From Bacteroidales bacterium UBA3684 (GTDB lineage Bacteria > Bacteroidota > Bacteroidia > Bacteroidales > P3): a stretch of 30,901 nucleotides of DNA. Where the stretch lies: positions 1 through 30,901 of the forward strand of contig DFIZ01000079.1 in assembly GCA_002372855.1 (NCBI GenBank), given 5' to 3'. This document shows positions 7,392 to 15,509 of the stretch, piece by piece (the stretch's first letter is position 1; every line of letters starts with the position of its first letter). The notes beneath the pieces were generated by a model. That model searched no databases. It saw only the letters and a program-made list of their open reading frames with translations, and was not told the origin of the DNA. Both the position numbers and the translations under genes were made by a program.

Positions 7392-8360
7392 TCATTTTGT
7401 CACCTTCCAATGCCCACCCTTGGCGCCGCCCTCGCGCACCAGCAGGCCCGCCTCGCGGAGCTGCCGTATCACCTTTTTGACGCCACTCTCCGAAAGACCG
7501 GTCTCTTCTTGCATTTCGCGCATCGAGATGGCTGGGTTGGCAATGATGAGATTGAGTATTTTCTGGTTACTTTTCTGGTTACTTTTCTGGTTACTTTTCT
7601 CCATCTCGGTCAGTGCATCGTACAGGCAACGTAGCATGAACTCGATGAAGGCGGTGCTTTCGCCTTTGCTGTCGCAGAGGGAAATGACGCGGTAGTATTC
7701 CTGTTGGTTCTCTTTGACAATGGTTTCCACCGGCAACCAGGCAAACAACGGTCTCCATTGCATCAGCAACAGTGTCTGCCACATGCGCCCCATGCGTCCA
7801 TTGCCGTCGGCAAAGGGATGAATGAACTCAAACTCGTAGTGGAACACACAACTGCTGACCAGCGGGTGTGTGTCGGTATGCTTGACCCACTCGATTAGTT
7901 CTGCAATCAGCTGAGGCACACGCATGGCTGGCGGAGCGATATGCACAACATGCACCCCGTCGGTGACCCCTACGCCGCCGTTGCGGAAGCGGCCGCATTC
8001 GTTCACAAGCCCAGCCATCATCAGCCCGTGGGCGCGCAACAAGTCCTTGGCCTTGTAAGGGTTCAGCTCGAGCATCAGATTGTAGGCGTCGATGGCGTTC
8101 TTTACCTCGGTGATTTCGTTGGGCGGCCCCAACACATGTTTCCCTTCTACGATTGCCGTCACCTGTTCAAGGCTCATGCTGTTGTTCTCGATGGCCAGCG
8201 ACGACTGGATGGTTTTGATTCGGTTCTCCTTGCGAAGCTGTGGTAGGCGGCTTTGGTTGACGGAAACGTCCAATCGCCCTACGAGTTCGGATATATCTCC
8301 CACGAGCCGAAGTATTTCGGCGCTGACGCTAAATGGTGGTATGTAGCCTGTTTGTGGCAT
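7392..8360 (-). CDS. Fic domain AMPylase with N-terminal inhibitory motif and C-terminal winged helix
   Basis: Likely transfers AMP to hydroxyl side chains of target proteins. Seen in 322 residues: a self-inhibiting helix with S54-x-x-x-E58-N59, matching the (S/T)xxxE(G/N) motif of class II Fic proteins; the catalytic HPFADGNGRMGR (His181), the full HxFx(D/E)GNGRxxR; and a C-terminal winged helix-turn-helix from about residue 265 with a SMREMQEETGLSESGVKKVIRQL helix pair. The linker has three NQKS repeats (residues 256-267) encoded by a 12 bp tandem repeat. The ATG at 8360 is used rather than TTG at 8378, because AAGGA sits 8-9 bp before it and the promoter at 8383-8413 would place the start of transcription near 8376. 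It heads an operon with the C1 aminopeptidase. No antitoxin gene is beside it; the inhibitory helix is internal. Confidence 0.93.
   Translation of the reverse strand: MPQTGYIPPFSVSAEILRLVGDISELVGRLDVSVNQSRLPQLRKENRIKTIQSSLAIENNSMSLEQVTAIVEGKHVLGPPNEITEVKNAIDAYNLMLELNPYKAKDLLRAHGLMMAGLVNECGRFRNGGVGVTDGVHVVHIAPPAMRVPQLIAELIEWVKHTDTHPLVSSCVFHYEFEFIHPFADGNGRMGRMWQTLLLMQWRPLFAWLPVETIVKENQQEYYRVISLCDSKGESTAFIEFMLRCLYDALTEMEKSNQKSNQKSNQKILNLIIANPAISMREMQEETGLSESGVKKVIRQLREAGLLVREGGAKGGHWKVTK
7559..7600 (+). repeat. 12 bp tandem repeat inside the Fic gene
   Basis: TTTTCTGGTTAC occurs three times in a row (7559-7594) plus six bases of a fourth copy. It encodes the NQKS repeats in the linker between the Fic core and the winged helix. 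The unit is a multiple of three, so copy changes alter linker length and not the frame. Confidence 0.9.
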
Positions 8361-8382
8361 GGGCGTTGTCCTTTTCAAAGTG

Positions 8383-8413
8383 CAAAGATACGAAATTCTG
8401 ACGACATGGCAAA
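8383..8413 (-). promoter_or_regulatory. Bacteroidota promoter of the Fic-aminopeptidase operon
   Basis: On the minus strand, TATCTTTG (8383-8390) fits the -7 consensus TAnnTTTG, and TTTG (8410-8413) fits the -33 element with a 19 nt spacer. Transcription would begin near 8376, giving a leader of about 16 nt containing AAGGA ahead of the ATG at 8360. Confidence 0.8.
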
Positions 8414-8464
8414 ATATTTTTCACGGCGCGGAAAGGAATTGTTTCCCCTGCTTCCCCAACCCGC

Positions 8465-8497
8465 AAAAAACACCCCTACAAACGAATTTGTCGGGGT
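8465..8497 (-). terminator. Terminator-like hairpin in the Fic/PlsC intergenic region
   Basis: ACCCC-T-ACAAA / TTTGT-C-GGGGT (8472-8482 and 8487-8497) forms an 11 bp stem with one mismatch and loop CGAA. On the minus strand it is followed by GTTTTTT. No minus-strand gene lies upstream, so it may end a short untranslated transcript or be a leftover. Confidence 0.45.
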
Positions 8498-8504
8498 ACT
8501 TTGA

Positions 8505-8804
8505 TTTGACAAAAACACCTTTGTTAAAATTTAACATTCAGGGCGAATTCGCCTGTTTTATTCAATCTGTGCAAAAATGCAGTATGTTGAAAATGTGCAC
8601 TTTATCACTTTGGGTGCAGGTCTTGGCTACCACATTTGCAAAATGCACATAATCAGTATTTTCTCCCAACCAACTCCCAATCAACTCCCACCCAACTCCC
8701 ACCCATGTCCTACCATGGTGGGAGATGGTAGGGTGGAGGTGGGGTGGGGGAGCGGTGTTTTTGACATTTTGACCTTGTTCGGGTGGCGGTCCGACAGGGG
8801 TTGG
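8505..8804 (+). repeat. Palindromic intergenic element, copy A
   Basis: Fills most of the gene-free stretch 8414-8862. Left end ATTTGACAAAAACACCTTT (from 8504) is mirrored by GGTGTTTTTGACA (8754-8766; 12 of 13 bases pair). Inside are three 11-mers CAACTCCCA(AT/CC/CC) at 8671-8703 and a hairpin CTCCCACC(C)ATG / CATGGTGGGAG (8696-8707 and 8714-8724). The right flank, CGGTGTTTTTG...TTCGGGTGG...GACAGGGG (8753-8800), matches copy B at 23222-23270. No coding potential was recognised. Confidence 0.65.
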
Positions 8805-8862
8805 GAGAGGGGGTATCAACAGGCAGTGGAAAAATATTTTATTATAATAAGAAAAAAATGCG

Positions 8863-8870
8863 TACCTTTG
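8863..8870 (+). promoter_or_regulatory. Promoter -7 box of the PlsC-purL run
   Basis: TACCTTTG fits the TAnnTTTG consensus. The -33 region (about 8837-8843, TTTTATT) is weak. The box lies 8 bp before the start codon at 8879, so the transcript would have almost no leader. Confidence 0.65.
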
Positions 8871-8878
8871 CACTCGCA

Positions 8879-9469
8879 ATGAAAAAGATTTGGATACTCA
8901 TAACGAAGATAGGCGGATGGAAATTCATCCTGCCGGAAAAGGGTTCAAGGCCCGAAATACAGCGGTGTGTCTTTGCTACGGCACCGCACACGTCGATTGC
9001 TGATTATCTGGTAGGTACGGCCTACCTGTGGAGCCTCGGGGTCAATGGGAGAATCTTCATCAAGAAGGAGTTCTTCTGGGGCCCGCTGGGACCGCTGCTG
9101 CGCCATTTGGGGGCCATCAGCATCGACCGCGGCAACCGCAAGAATGACATGGTGGGTGCCGCCGTGCGCGAGTTTGCCAAAGGCAAGGGGCTGGCCATCG
9201 CCATTACCCCGGAGGGCACGCGCAAGCCGGTGAAGCGCTGGAAACGTGGTTTCTGGGAGATTGCCCACCAGGCGCAGGTGCCCATCGTCCCGGCGTTCCT
9301 CGACTTCGAAAAGCGGCAGGTCAGCATCGGCGAGGCCATCTGGACCACCGACGACGCCGAGGCCGACATACTGAAAATCCGCCGTCTTTACCGCAAGGAG
9401 ATGGCCAAGCATCCGGAACAATTCATTGAGGTGGACGACGCCAGCGCCGTCCCGCAGAACGAAAAATAA
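8879..9469 (+). CDS. 1-acyl-sn-glycerol-3-phosphate acyltransferase family (PlsC-like)
   Basis: Membrane-associated acyltransferase, probably acylating a lysophospholipid. Seen in 196 residues: the catalytic H-x4-D motif in APHTSIADY; the block GAISIDRGNRKN; and PEGTRKPVKRWKRGFWEIA, containing the EGTR substrate-binding motif. Short N-terminal hydrophobic start (MKKIWILITKIGGWKFIL) without a clear cleavage site. The start at 8879 fits the short families of this type in Bacteroidota, whereas in-frame codons upstream (ATG at 8858 and earlier) lie in the promoter and intergenic repeat. purL begins 14 bp after its stop, so it leads the large plus-strand run. Exact acceptor lipid unknown. Confidence 0.88.
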   Translation: MKKIWILITKIGGWKFILPEKGSRPEIQRCVFATAPHTSIADYLVGTAYLWSLGVNGRIFIKKEFFWGPLGPLLRHLGAISIDRGNRKNDMVGAAVREFAKGKGLAIAITPEGTRKPVKRWKRGFWEIAHQAQVPIVPAFLDFEKRQVSIGEAIWTTDDAEADILKIRRLYRKEMAKHPEQFIEVDDASAVPQNEK

Positions 9470-9483
9470 ACAAGAATAATTAT

Positions 9484-12400
9484 ATGGTTAGAAGAATCTT
9501 TGTTGAAAAGAAACCTGCCTTTGCCGTGAAGGCGAAGGAGTTGAAGAGTGAAATGAGCGAATACCTCGGCATCGAGGCCGAGGAGGTGCGTGTGCTCATA
9601 CGCTACGATGTCGAGAATGTGAGCGACGAGACCTTTGCCAAGGCCAAGGGAACGGTGTTCAGCGAGCCGCCGGTGGACGACCTGTACGAGGAGGAGTTTC
9701 CCCATAAGGAGGGCGACTTCTGCTTCACGGTGGAGTACCTGCCCGGCCAGTTCGACCAGCGCGCCGACAGCGCGGAGCAGTGTGTCTGCCTGCTCAACGA
9801 CGCCGAGCACCCCATCATCAAGAGCGCCACGACGTATGTCATCTCCGGAGTGAAAGGAAAATCCGGCAATTCCGGATGGCAGGAAGCCATCGTCAAGCAT
9901 TGCGTCAACCCGGTGGACAGCCGCCGTGCCGACGGCCCCAAGCCCGCCACCCTGGAGGACCACTTCGACGAGCCTGCCGACGTCATTGTCTTCGACGGTT
10001 TCAAGGATATGGCCGAGCCGCAGCTGAAGGAATTGTATGATAGCCTGGGTCTGGCCATGACCTTCGCCGACTTCAAGCACATACAGCGCTACTTCCACGA
10101 CGAGGAGAAGCGCAACCCCACCATGACCGAAATCAGGGTGCTGGACACCTACTGGAGCGACCACTGCCGCCACACCACCTTCGCCACCGAGCTTAAGGAT
10201 GTGAAGTTCGACGACGGCTACTACCGTCCGCTCATCGAGGGCGCTTTCAAACAGTACCTCGAAGACCATAAGGAACAATACGTCGGGCGCACGGACAAGT
10301 ACGTGTGCCTGATGGACATCGGCACGCTGGCCGCCAAGCGCATCAAGAAGATGGGTCTGCTGGACGACCAGGAGCCGAGCGACGAAATCAACGCCTGCTC
10401 CATCGTGGTGCCCGTTGTCATCGACGGCAAGGAGGAGGAGTGGCTCATCAATTTCAAGAACGAGACCCACAACCACCCGACGGAGATTGAGCCCTTCGGT
10501 GGTGCCGCCACCTGCCTCGGCGGCTGTATCCGCGACCCATTGAGCGGCCGCACCTACGTTTACCAGGCCATGCGCGTCACCGGTGCTGCCGACCCCACGA
10601 AGCCTCTGGGCGAGACGCTCCCCGGCAAACTGCCGCAGCGCAAGATTGTCACCACGGCCGCCCACGGCTACAGCTCCTATGGCAACCAGATTGGCCTGGC
10701 CACGGGCTTGGTCAACGAGGTGTACCACCCCAACTATGTGGCCAAGCGCATGGAGATCGGCGCCGTTATCGCCGCCGCTCCGCGTCGCGCCGTGAAGCGT
10801 CTGACCAGTGACCCCGGCGATGTCATCATCCTGCTGGGTGGCCGCACGGGCCGCGACGGCATCGGCGGTGCCACGGGTGCCTCGAAGAGCCACACCACCA
10901 AGTCGTTGACCACCTGCGGCGCCGAGGTGCAGAAGGGCAATGCCCCCACCGAGCGCAAGATCCAGCGCCTGTTCCGCCGCGAGGAAGTGTCGTCGCTGAT
11001 CAAGAAGTGCAACGACTTCGGCGCCGGCGGCGTCAGTGTGGCTATCGGCGAGCTGGCCGACGGATTGCAGATCAATTTGGACAAGGTTCCCAAGAAATAT
11101 GCCGGCCTCGACGGCACCGAGCTGGCCATCAGCGAGAGCCAGGAGCGTATGGCCGTGGTGGTCGACCCCAAGGATGTGGACCAGATGTTGAAGTATGCCG
11201 ACGAAGAGAACCTCGAGGCCACCGTTGTGGCCACCGTCACCGAGGAGCCCCGCATGGTCATCAGCTGGCGCGGCAAGGAGGTGGTCAACCTCAGCCGCCG
11301 CTTCATCGACACCAACGGTGCCCACCAGGAGACCACCGTCAGCGTGAAGATGCCTAGTGAGACTCCGGAAGTTCCGGAAAATCCGGAAAACCTGAGGGAT
11401 CTCTGGCTGAAGACCCTCGCCGACCTCAATGTCTGCTCGCAGAAGGGCCTGGTGGAGATGTTCGACAGCTCCATCGGTGCTGGCAGCGTGGTGATGCCCT
11501 ATGGCGGACGCTACCAGCTGACGCCCACGCAGAGCATGATTGGCAAACTGCCCTTGCTCGACGGCAAGTGCGACACCGTCAGCATCATGGCCTATGGCAT
11601 GGACCCCTACCAGATGAGCTGGAGCCCCTTCCACGGCGCGGCATACGCTGTGCTGTCGTCGGTGGCCAAGATTGCCGCCGCCGGTGGCGATGCCAGCAAG
11701 GTGCGTCTCACCTTCCAGGAATATTTCAAGAAACTCGGCAACGACCCCTACCGCTGGGGCGAACCCTTCGCCGCCCTGCTGGGAGCCTACAACGCCCAGA
11801 TGGGTCTCAAACTGCCCGCCATCGGAGGCAAGGACTCGATGAGCGGCACCTTCAACGACATCGATGTACCGCCCACGCTGTGCTCCTTCGCCGTTGGAAT
11901 GAGCGACCTGAAGCATGTTGTCACGCCCGAACTGAAGAAATCCGGCAACCGTCTGGTGCTGCTGGACGTCAAACAGAAGGATTACGACATGCCCGACTAC
12001 GGCGACGCCCTCGCCCAGTACGCCGCCCTGCGCAAGGCCATCGAGGCCGGCAAGGTGTGCAGTACCTATGTTGTGGGCTTCGGCGGCCTTGTCGAGGCTG
12101 TCAGCAAGATGGCCTTTGGCAATAAGCTGGGTGTGAAGATGAACGGTTTGAACAATGGCGAGTTGACGGCGAAGCACTACGGCTGGATAGTCGTCGAGGT
12201 GCCGTCGGTGGACGGCCTGCCGTTCCGCTGCAAGGAAATCGGCGAGGTTACGGACAATGGAGTCTTCGAGGTGAACGGCGAAAAGGTTACCGTCGACGAG
12301 GCCCTCGACGCCTGGCAGAAGACGCTCGAGAGTGTCTTCCCGACCCGCACCAGCAATCCCGTCCAGACCATTCAGACCATCCAACCCAAGGATTACAAGG

Positions 12401-13227
12401 ATATCCACCTCTGTCAGCACAAGGTGGCACGGCCCCATGTCTTCATTCCCGCCTTCCCGGGCACCAACTGCGAGTACGACAGCGCCCGCGCCTTCAACCG
12501 CGCCGGTGCCGAGAGCGAAATCATCGTCTTCCGCAACCAGAACGGCCAGCAGATCCGCGAGAGCGTGGAGGCCTATGTCGAGGCCATCCGTCGCAGCCAG
12601 ATTGTCATGATTCCCGGTGGTTTCAGTGCCGGCGACGAGCCTGAAGGCAGCGCCAAGTTCATCACCAGCGTCTTCCGCAACCCGCAGATTGCCGACGCCG
12701 TGATGGAACTCCTCAACAAGCGCGACGGCCTGATGCTCGGCATCTGCAATGGCTTCCAGGCGTTGGTCAAGCTGGGTCTTGTGCCCTACGGCGAAATCCG
12801 TCCGCAGGCCGAGGATGCTCCCACGCTGACCTTCAACACCATCGGCCGCCACCAGAGCAAGATGGCCTACACGCGCGTCACCTCCAATCTCAGCCCCTGG
12901 CTGCGCAAGGCAGAGCTGGGTGCCACCTACGTCATCCCCATATCGCATGGCGAGGGCCGCTTTGTGGCTCCGCAGGAGTGGATCGACCGCCTGTTCAAGA
13001 ACGGCCAGGTGGCCACGCAGTATGTCGACCTGCAGGGCAACCCCACCATGGACGAGGAATACAATATGAACGGTTCCTACATGGCCATCGAAGGCATCAC
13101 CAGCCCCGACGGACGCGTCTTTGGCAAGATGGGCCACTCGGAGCGCCGCAGTAAAGGCTCTGCCTTGAACATCTACGGCAACGACGACCAGCAGATATTC
13201 GAGAGCGGCGTGCAGTACTTCAAATAA
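9484..13227 (+). CDS. purL: Phosphoribosylformylglycinamidine synthase, large single-chain (PurL)
   Basis: Converts FGAR, glutamine and ATP to FGAM in step four of purine synthesis. The 1247-residue chain is the fused type found in proteobacteria, Bacteroidota and eukaryotes, with an N-terminal PurS-like domain, two AIR-synthase-like halves and a C-terminal glutaminase. Seen: FGAM-synthase motif THNHPTEIEPFGGAATCLGG; RDGIGGATGASK; GGKDSMSGTF in the second half; and the glutaminase with Cys1088 in LGICNGFQ and the His1155/Glu1157 pair in SHGEGRF. All catalytic residues are present. A linker near residues 955-970 contains the repeated QTIQTIQ. Its TAA overlaps the next ATG by one base (TAATG). 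No other purine gene is in the run. Confidence 0.98.
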   Translation: MVRRIFVEKKPAFAVKAKELKSEMSEYLGIEAEEVRVLIRYDVENVSDETFAKAKGTVFSEPPVDDLYEEEFPHKEGDFCFTVEYLPGQFDQRADSAEQCVCLLNDAEHPIIKSATTYVISGVKGKSGNSGWQEAIVKHCVNPVDSRRADGPKPATLEDHFDEPADVIVFDGFKDMAEPQLKELYDSLGLAMTFADFKHIQRYFHDEEKRNPTMTEIRVLDTYWSDHCRHTTFATELKDVKFDDGYYRPLIEGAFKQYLEDHKEQYVGRTDKYVCLMDIGTLAAKRIKKMGLLDDQEPSDEINACSIVVPVVIDGKEEEWLINFKNETHNHPTEIEPFGGAATCLGGCIRDPLSGRTYVYQAMRVTGAADPTKPLGETLPGKLPQRKIVTTAAHGYSSYGNQIGLATGLVNEVYHPNYVAKRMEIGAVIAAAPRRAVKRLTSDPGDVIILLGGRTGRDGIGGATGASKSHTTKSLTTCGAEVQKGNAPTERKIQRLFRREEVSSLIKKCNDFGAGGVSVAIGELADGLQINLDKVPKKYAGLDGTELAISESQERMAVVVDPKDVDQMLKYADEENLEATVVATVTEEPRMVISWRGKEVVNLSRRFIDTNGAHQETTVSVKMPSETPEVPENPENLRDLWLKTLADLNVCSQKGLVEMFDSSIGAGSVVMPYGGRYQLTPTQSMIGKLPLLDGKCDTVSIMAYGMDPYQMSWSPFHGAAYAVLSSVAKIAAAGGDASKVRLTFQEYFKKLGNDPYRWGEPFAALLGAYNAQMGLKLPAIGGKDSMSGTFNDIDVPPTLCSFAVGMSDLKHVVTPELKKSGNRLVLLDVKQKDYDMPDYGDALAQYAALRKAIEAGKVCSTYVVGFGGLVEAVSKMAFGNKLGVKMNGLNNGELTAKHYGWIVVEVPSVDGLPFRCKEIGEVTDNGVFEVNGEKVTVDEALDAWQKTLESVFPTRTSNPVQTIQTIQPKDYKDIHLCQHKVARPHVFIPAFPGTNCEYDSARAFNRAGAESEIIVFRNQNGQQIRESVEAYVEAIRRSQIVMIPGGFSAGDEPEGSAKFITSVFRNPQIADAVMELLNKRDGLMLGICNGFQALVKLGLVPYGEIRPQAEDAPTLTFNTIGRHQSKMAYTRVTSNLSPWLRKAELGATYVIPISHGEGRFVAPQEWIDRLFKNGQVATQYVDLQGNPTMDEEYNMNGSYMAIEGITSPDGRVFGKMGHSERRSKGSALNIYGNDDQQIFESGVQYFK

Positions 13228-13547
13228 TGGCCAGCAACGCGGACTTCGTACAGTACATCGTCGACCAGTGCGGCGGTGCCGGTGCCATCGAGGCGCGGAA
13301 GATGTTCGGCGACTATGGAATGTATTGTAACGGCAAGATATTCGGCCTCGTCAGCGACAACGGCTTCTATGTGAAACCGACCGAAGAGGGTAGGGCGCTG
13401 CTGCGCAACGTGGACATGCGCCCACCCTACGAGGGGGCGAAACCCTACTTCTACATCGAGGACGTCGACGACCGCGACTACCTGTCGGCCCTTGTCGCTG
13501 CCACCTGCGCCGCCTTGCCGGACGCCAAACCGAAGAAGAAGCCATGA
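13227..13547 (+). CDS. TfoX/Sxy N-terminal domain protein
   Basis: 106 residues matching the TfoX_N fold alone: ARKMFGDYGMYCNGKIFGLVSDNGFYVKPTEEGR, then PYFYIEDVDDRDYLSALV. In gamma-proteobacteria TfoX/Sxy activates competence genes with CRP, but the stand-alone N-terminal domain is widespread and its role in Bacteroidota is unknown. It ends in a basic tail (KPKKKP). It overlaps purL by one base and the next gene by four (ATGA), so it is translated as part of the chain. Confidence 0.88.
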   Translation: MASNADFVQYIVDQCGGAGAIEARKMFGDYGMYCNGKIFGLVSDNGFYVKPTEEGRALLRNVDMRPPYEGAKPYFYIEDVDDRDYLSALVAATCAALPDAKPKKKP

Positions 13548-13774
13548 CACGGGACGAGGAATGGTTGGCAAAGTATTATGAGTACGCCAACTTCATCAAG
13601 ACCAACGGCCGTTGCCCTTCGAAACATTTCCTGGAGGAGCATCAGCTGCATTCATGGTGGAAGCACAATAGGCAGCTGCTCAATGCCGGCGCGATGAAAC
13701 TGGAACGGCGCGAGCTGTTTGCAAGATTGGTGGCTCTGGCCGAGGGCAACCGCCACGTCAATCAGTATGAATAA
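13544..13774 (+). CDS. Small protein resembling a helicase-associated (HA) domain
   Basis: 76 residues, basic and aromatic-rich. The arrangement EEWLAKYYEYANFIKTNGRCPSK, then LHSWWKHNRQLLNAGAMKLERRELFARL, resembles the short HA repeat (PF03457-like: aromatic residue, G-x-C/V-P, a W-x3-R core and a basic helix) that binds nucleic acids in some helicases; this is a similarity by eye and could be wrong. The start overlaps the TfoX-N stop (ATGA). The aldose epimerase follows after 12 bp. No function assigned. Confidence 0.65.
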   Translation: MTRDEEWLAKYYEYANFIKTNGRCPSKHFLEEHQLHSWWKHNRQLLNAGAMKLERRELFARLVALAEGNRHVNQYE

Positions 13775-13786
13775 AGGATTTTGTGT

Positions 13787-14647
13787 ATGATACTGAAAAA
13801 CGACAAGATAACCATAGAAGTCTCCACGCATGGGGCCGAACTGCTGAGCCTGAAGAGCGGGGAACGCGAATACATGTGGAACGGCGATGCCGCCTACTGG
13901 AACCGCCACGCACCGATACTCTTCCCCGCCGTGGGCAAGCCCTTCGAGAACACTGTCCGTATCGACGGCAAGGCCTACACCATGAAACAGCACGGCTTTG
14001 CCCGCGACAGCGAGTTCGAGGAGGTGGGCAGTAACACGTTTCGCATGCTCGGTGCAGAAGACCACGACAATTACCCCTATCGTTATGATTTGGAGGCATG
14101 CTATCGTCTGGACGGAAACATCGTGGAAATCACCTGGAAGGTGACCAACCGCGACAGCCGCGACATGCACTTCCAAATTGGCGCCCATCCAGGCTTCATG
14201 TTGCCGGACTACAATGCCGCCGATGCCATCCATGGCTACGTGCGCTATCTCGACCGCGAGGGCAGGGCTGTGAGCCCCACCATTACCTCGGACCTGGCCG
14301 ACGGCAACCGCGTGCCCCTTGCCCAGCCGCAAACCATTCCTGCTGTGATGCCCCTCACCGCCGACACCTTCGCCCACGATGCCCTCGTCTTTGAACAGGG
14401 CCAGGTGGCCGAGGCTGTGCTCTGCGACAAGCAGGGCCGTGCCGTGCTCAGCGTCCTTTGTCCCCAGGCCGAAGCCTTCGGTATCTGGGCTCCGCACAAG
14501 GAGGGATGCCCCTTTGTATGCCTCGAACCCTGGTGCGGCATCTGCGACGCGAATGGCTACTGCGGCGACATCGCCGACCGCACCTACAGCCACCGCCTCG
14601 CTCCATCCGAACAATATCAATTCACCTATAAAATAAAACTACAATGA
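13787..14647 (+). CDS. Aldose 1-epimerase family protein (LacX-like)
   Basis: Galactose-mutarotase-fold enzyme expected to interconvert alpha and beta anomers of an aldose or phosphorylated sugar. Seen in 286 residues: N-terminal THGAELLSLKSGEREYMWNGD, WNRHAPILFPAVG, HGFARDSEF, the catalytic-site histidine in IGAHPGFMLP, and CLEPWCGICD holding the likely catalytic glutamate. The order matches the short LacX-type clade rather than classic GalM. The ATG at 13787 is chosen; a TTG two codons upstream is possible. Its TGA overlaps the next gene's ATG by four bases. Substrate unknown. Confidence 0.9.
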   Translation: MILKNDKITIEVSTHGAELLSLKSGEREYMWNGDAAYWNRHAPILFPAVGKPFENTVRIDGKAYTMKQHGFARDSEFEEVGSNTFRMLGAEDHDNYPYRYDLEACYRLDGNIVEITWKVTNRDSRDMHFQIGAHPGFMLPDYNAADAIHGYVRYLDREGRAVSPTITSDLADGNRVPLAQPQTIPAVMPLTADTFAHDALVFEQGQVAEAVLCDKQGRAVLSVLCPQAEAFGIWAPHKEGCPFVCLEPWCGICDANGYCGDIADRTYSHRLAPSEQYQFTYKIKLQ

Positions 14648-15477
14648 AACGACTCACCCTTACCTTCGCACTCGCGGCCCTGCTCTTGGCCGGGTGCACC
14701 CGAGACAAAGAATTCACCACCCACAGCATCAACGGCACACAGTGTTTCCTGCTGGGTTACGACGAACAGATGGGCCCCTGGGGCGACACCCTTGGGCTGA
14801 AGAAGACCCTCGAAGTGGAATGGCCCGCCAAAGGGTTCCTCTCCGCAGCCGCCGAGCGCGAACTGATGAAGCTCTGCTTCGACGACAGCACCTCCGCCAA
14901 TGGCGACGTTGCCGCCCGCGAGTGGCTCACCAAACCCTACATCTATGTCGACGACGGCGTGGCACCGCATGTCGAGACCGTCGACACCCTCGACGAGAGC
15001 AAGGAGTACAGCTACATGGCCGTGCGCTGCAACAGCACGCACGACAGCATGCTGGCCACCTTCCACGTCGGTATTGAGACCTTCGGCGCCGGCGCCGCAC
15101 ACGGCATCTACTCGTCGCACACGCTGACCGTCGACCTCGAGAGCGGCAATGTCGTCCGCCTCACCGACCTCGTCAGCGACACCAACCTCCTCTGCCAGGC
15201 CATCGCCCGCGCCATCTTCGACCTCGACGCCAACAAGGACATCCGCGAGTGCCTCTTCGATGAGTACCGGAACGCCGACCGCATGCCCATGCCCGCCAGC
15301 TTCTTCGTCGACAGCGCCCGCAACAACATCACCGTCAGCTACGACCTCTACCACATCCAGCCCTACGCCTGCGGCATCCCCTCGGTGGTGCTGCCCATCT
15401 TCTGGCTCTCCAAGCACGTCGAGCTCACCCCCTACGCCAAGCGCCTCTTTGGCCCCGACAGCTATATCAAAGAGTGA
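14644..15477 (+). CDS. DUF3298 domain lipoprotein
   Basis: 277 residues with a type II signal peptide (lipobox LLLAGC, lipid on Cys18), so membrane-anchored and probably periplasmic-facing. The DUF3298-like part shows GAGAAHGIYSSHTLTVDLESGNVVRLTDLV, then YDLYHIQPYACGIPSVVLPI, the usual A-H-G and PYA-x-G signatures. RsiV, the B. subtilis lysozyme-sensing anti-sigma factor, carries this domain, but no sigma factor lies here, so a sensing role is not supported. It overlaps the epimerase by four bases. Confidence 0.85.
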   Translation: MKRLTLTFALAALLLAGCTRDKEFTTHSINGTQCFLLGYDEQMGPWGDTLGLKKTLEVEWPAKGFLSAAAERELMKLCFDDSTSANGDVAAREWLTKPYIYVDDGVAPHVETVDTLDESKEYSYMAVRCNSTHDSMLATFHVGIETFGAGAAHGIYSSHTLTVDLESGNVVRLTDLVSDTNLLCQAIARAIFDLDANKDIRECLFDEYRNADRMPMPASFFVDSARNNITVSYDLYHIQPYACGIPSVVLPIFWLSKHVELTPYAKRLFGPDSYIKE

Positions 15478-15480
15478 CAC

Positions 15481-15508
15481 CTTAAACCCTAAACTTTAAA
15501 CCTTAACG
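15481..15508 (+). repeat. Intergenic heptamer array before the GTPase gene
   Basis: Four 7-mers in a row: CTTAAAC, CCTAAAC, TTTAAAC, CTTAACG, filling the gap between the DUF3298 stop and the GTPase ATG at 15510. The unit contains TAA in one frame. Confidence 0.75.
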
Positions 15509-15509
15509 A

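Noticed and set aside
5919..7634. A 571-residue plus-strand open frame antisense to the C1 peptidase
   Set aside because: It crosses two genes and their gap and has no domain motif; it is a shadow reading.
8539..8555. Near-palindrome CAGGGCGAATTCGCCTG as an operator or terminator
   Set aside because: It has a bulged base, a four-base loop and a poor T-run, and no upstream gene on the matching strand.
8671..8703. CAACTCCCACC repeats as a CRISPR array
   Set aside because: The units are adjacent 11-mers with no spacers, and no cas gene is present. They are part of the palindromic element.
9388..13137. A 1249-residue open frame antisense to purL
   Set aside because: It is the mirror of a GC-rich gene with strong third-position bias. 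Its translation is low-complexity (Ala, Leu, Gly, His) and shows no motif.
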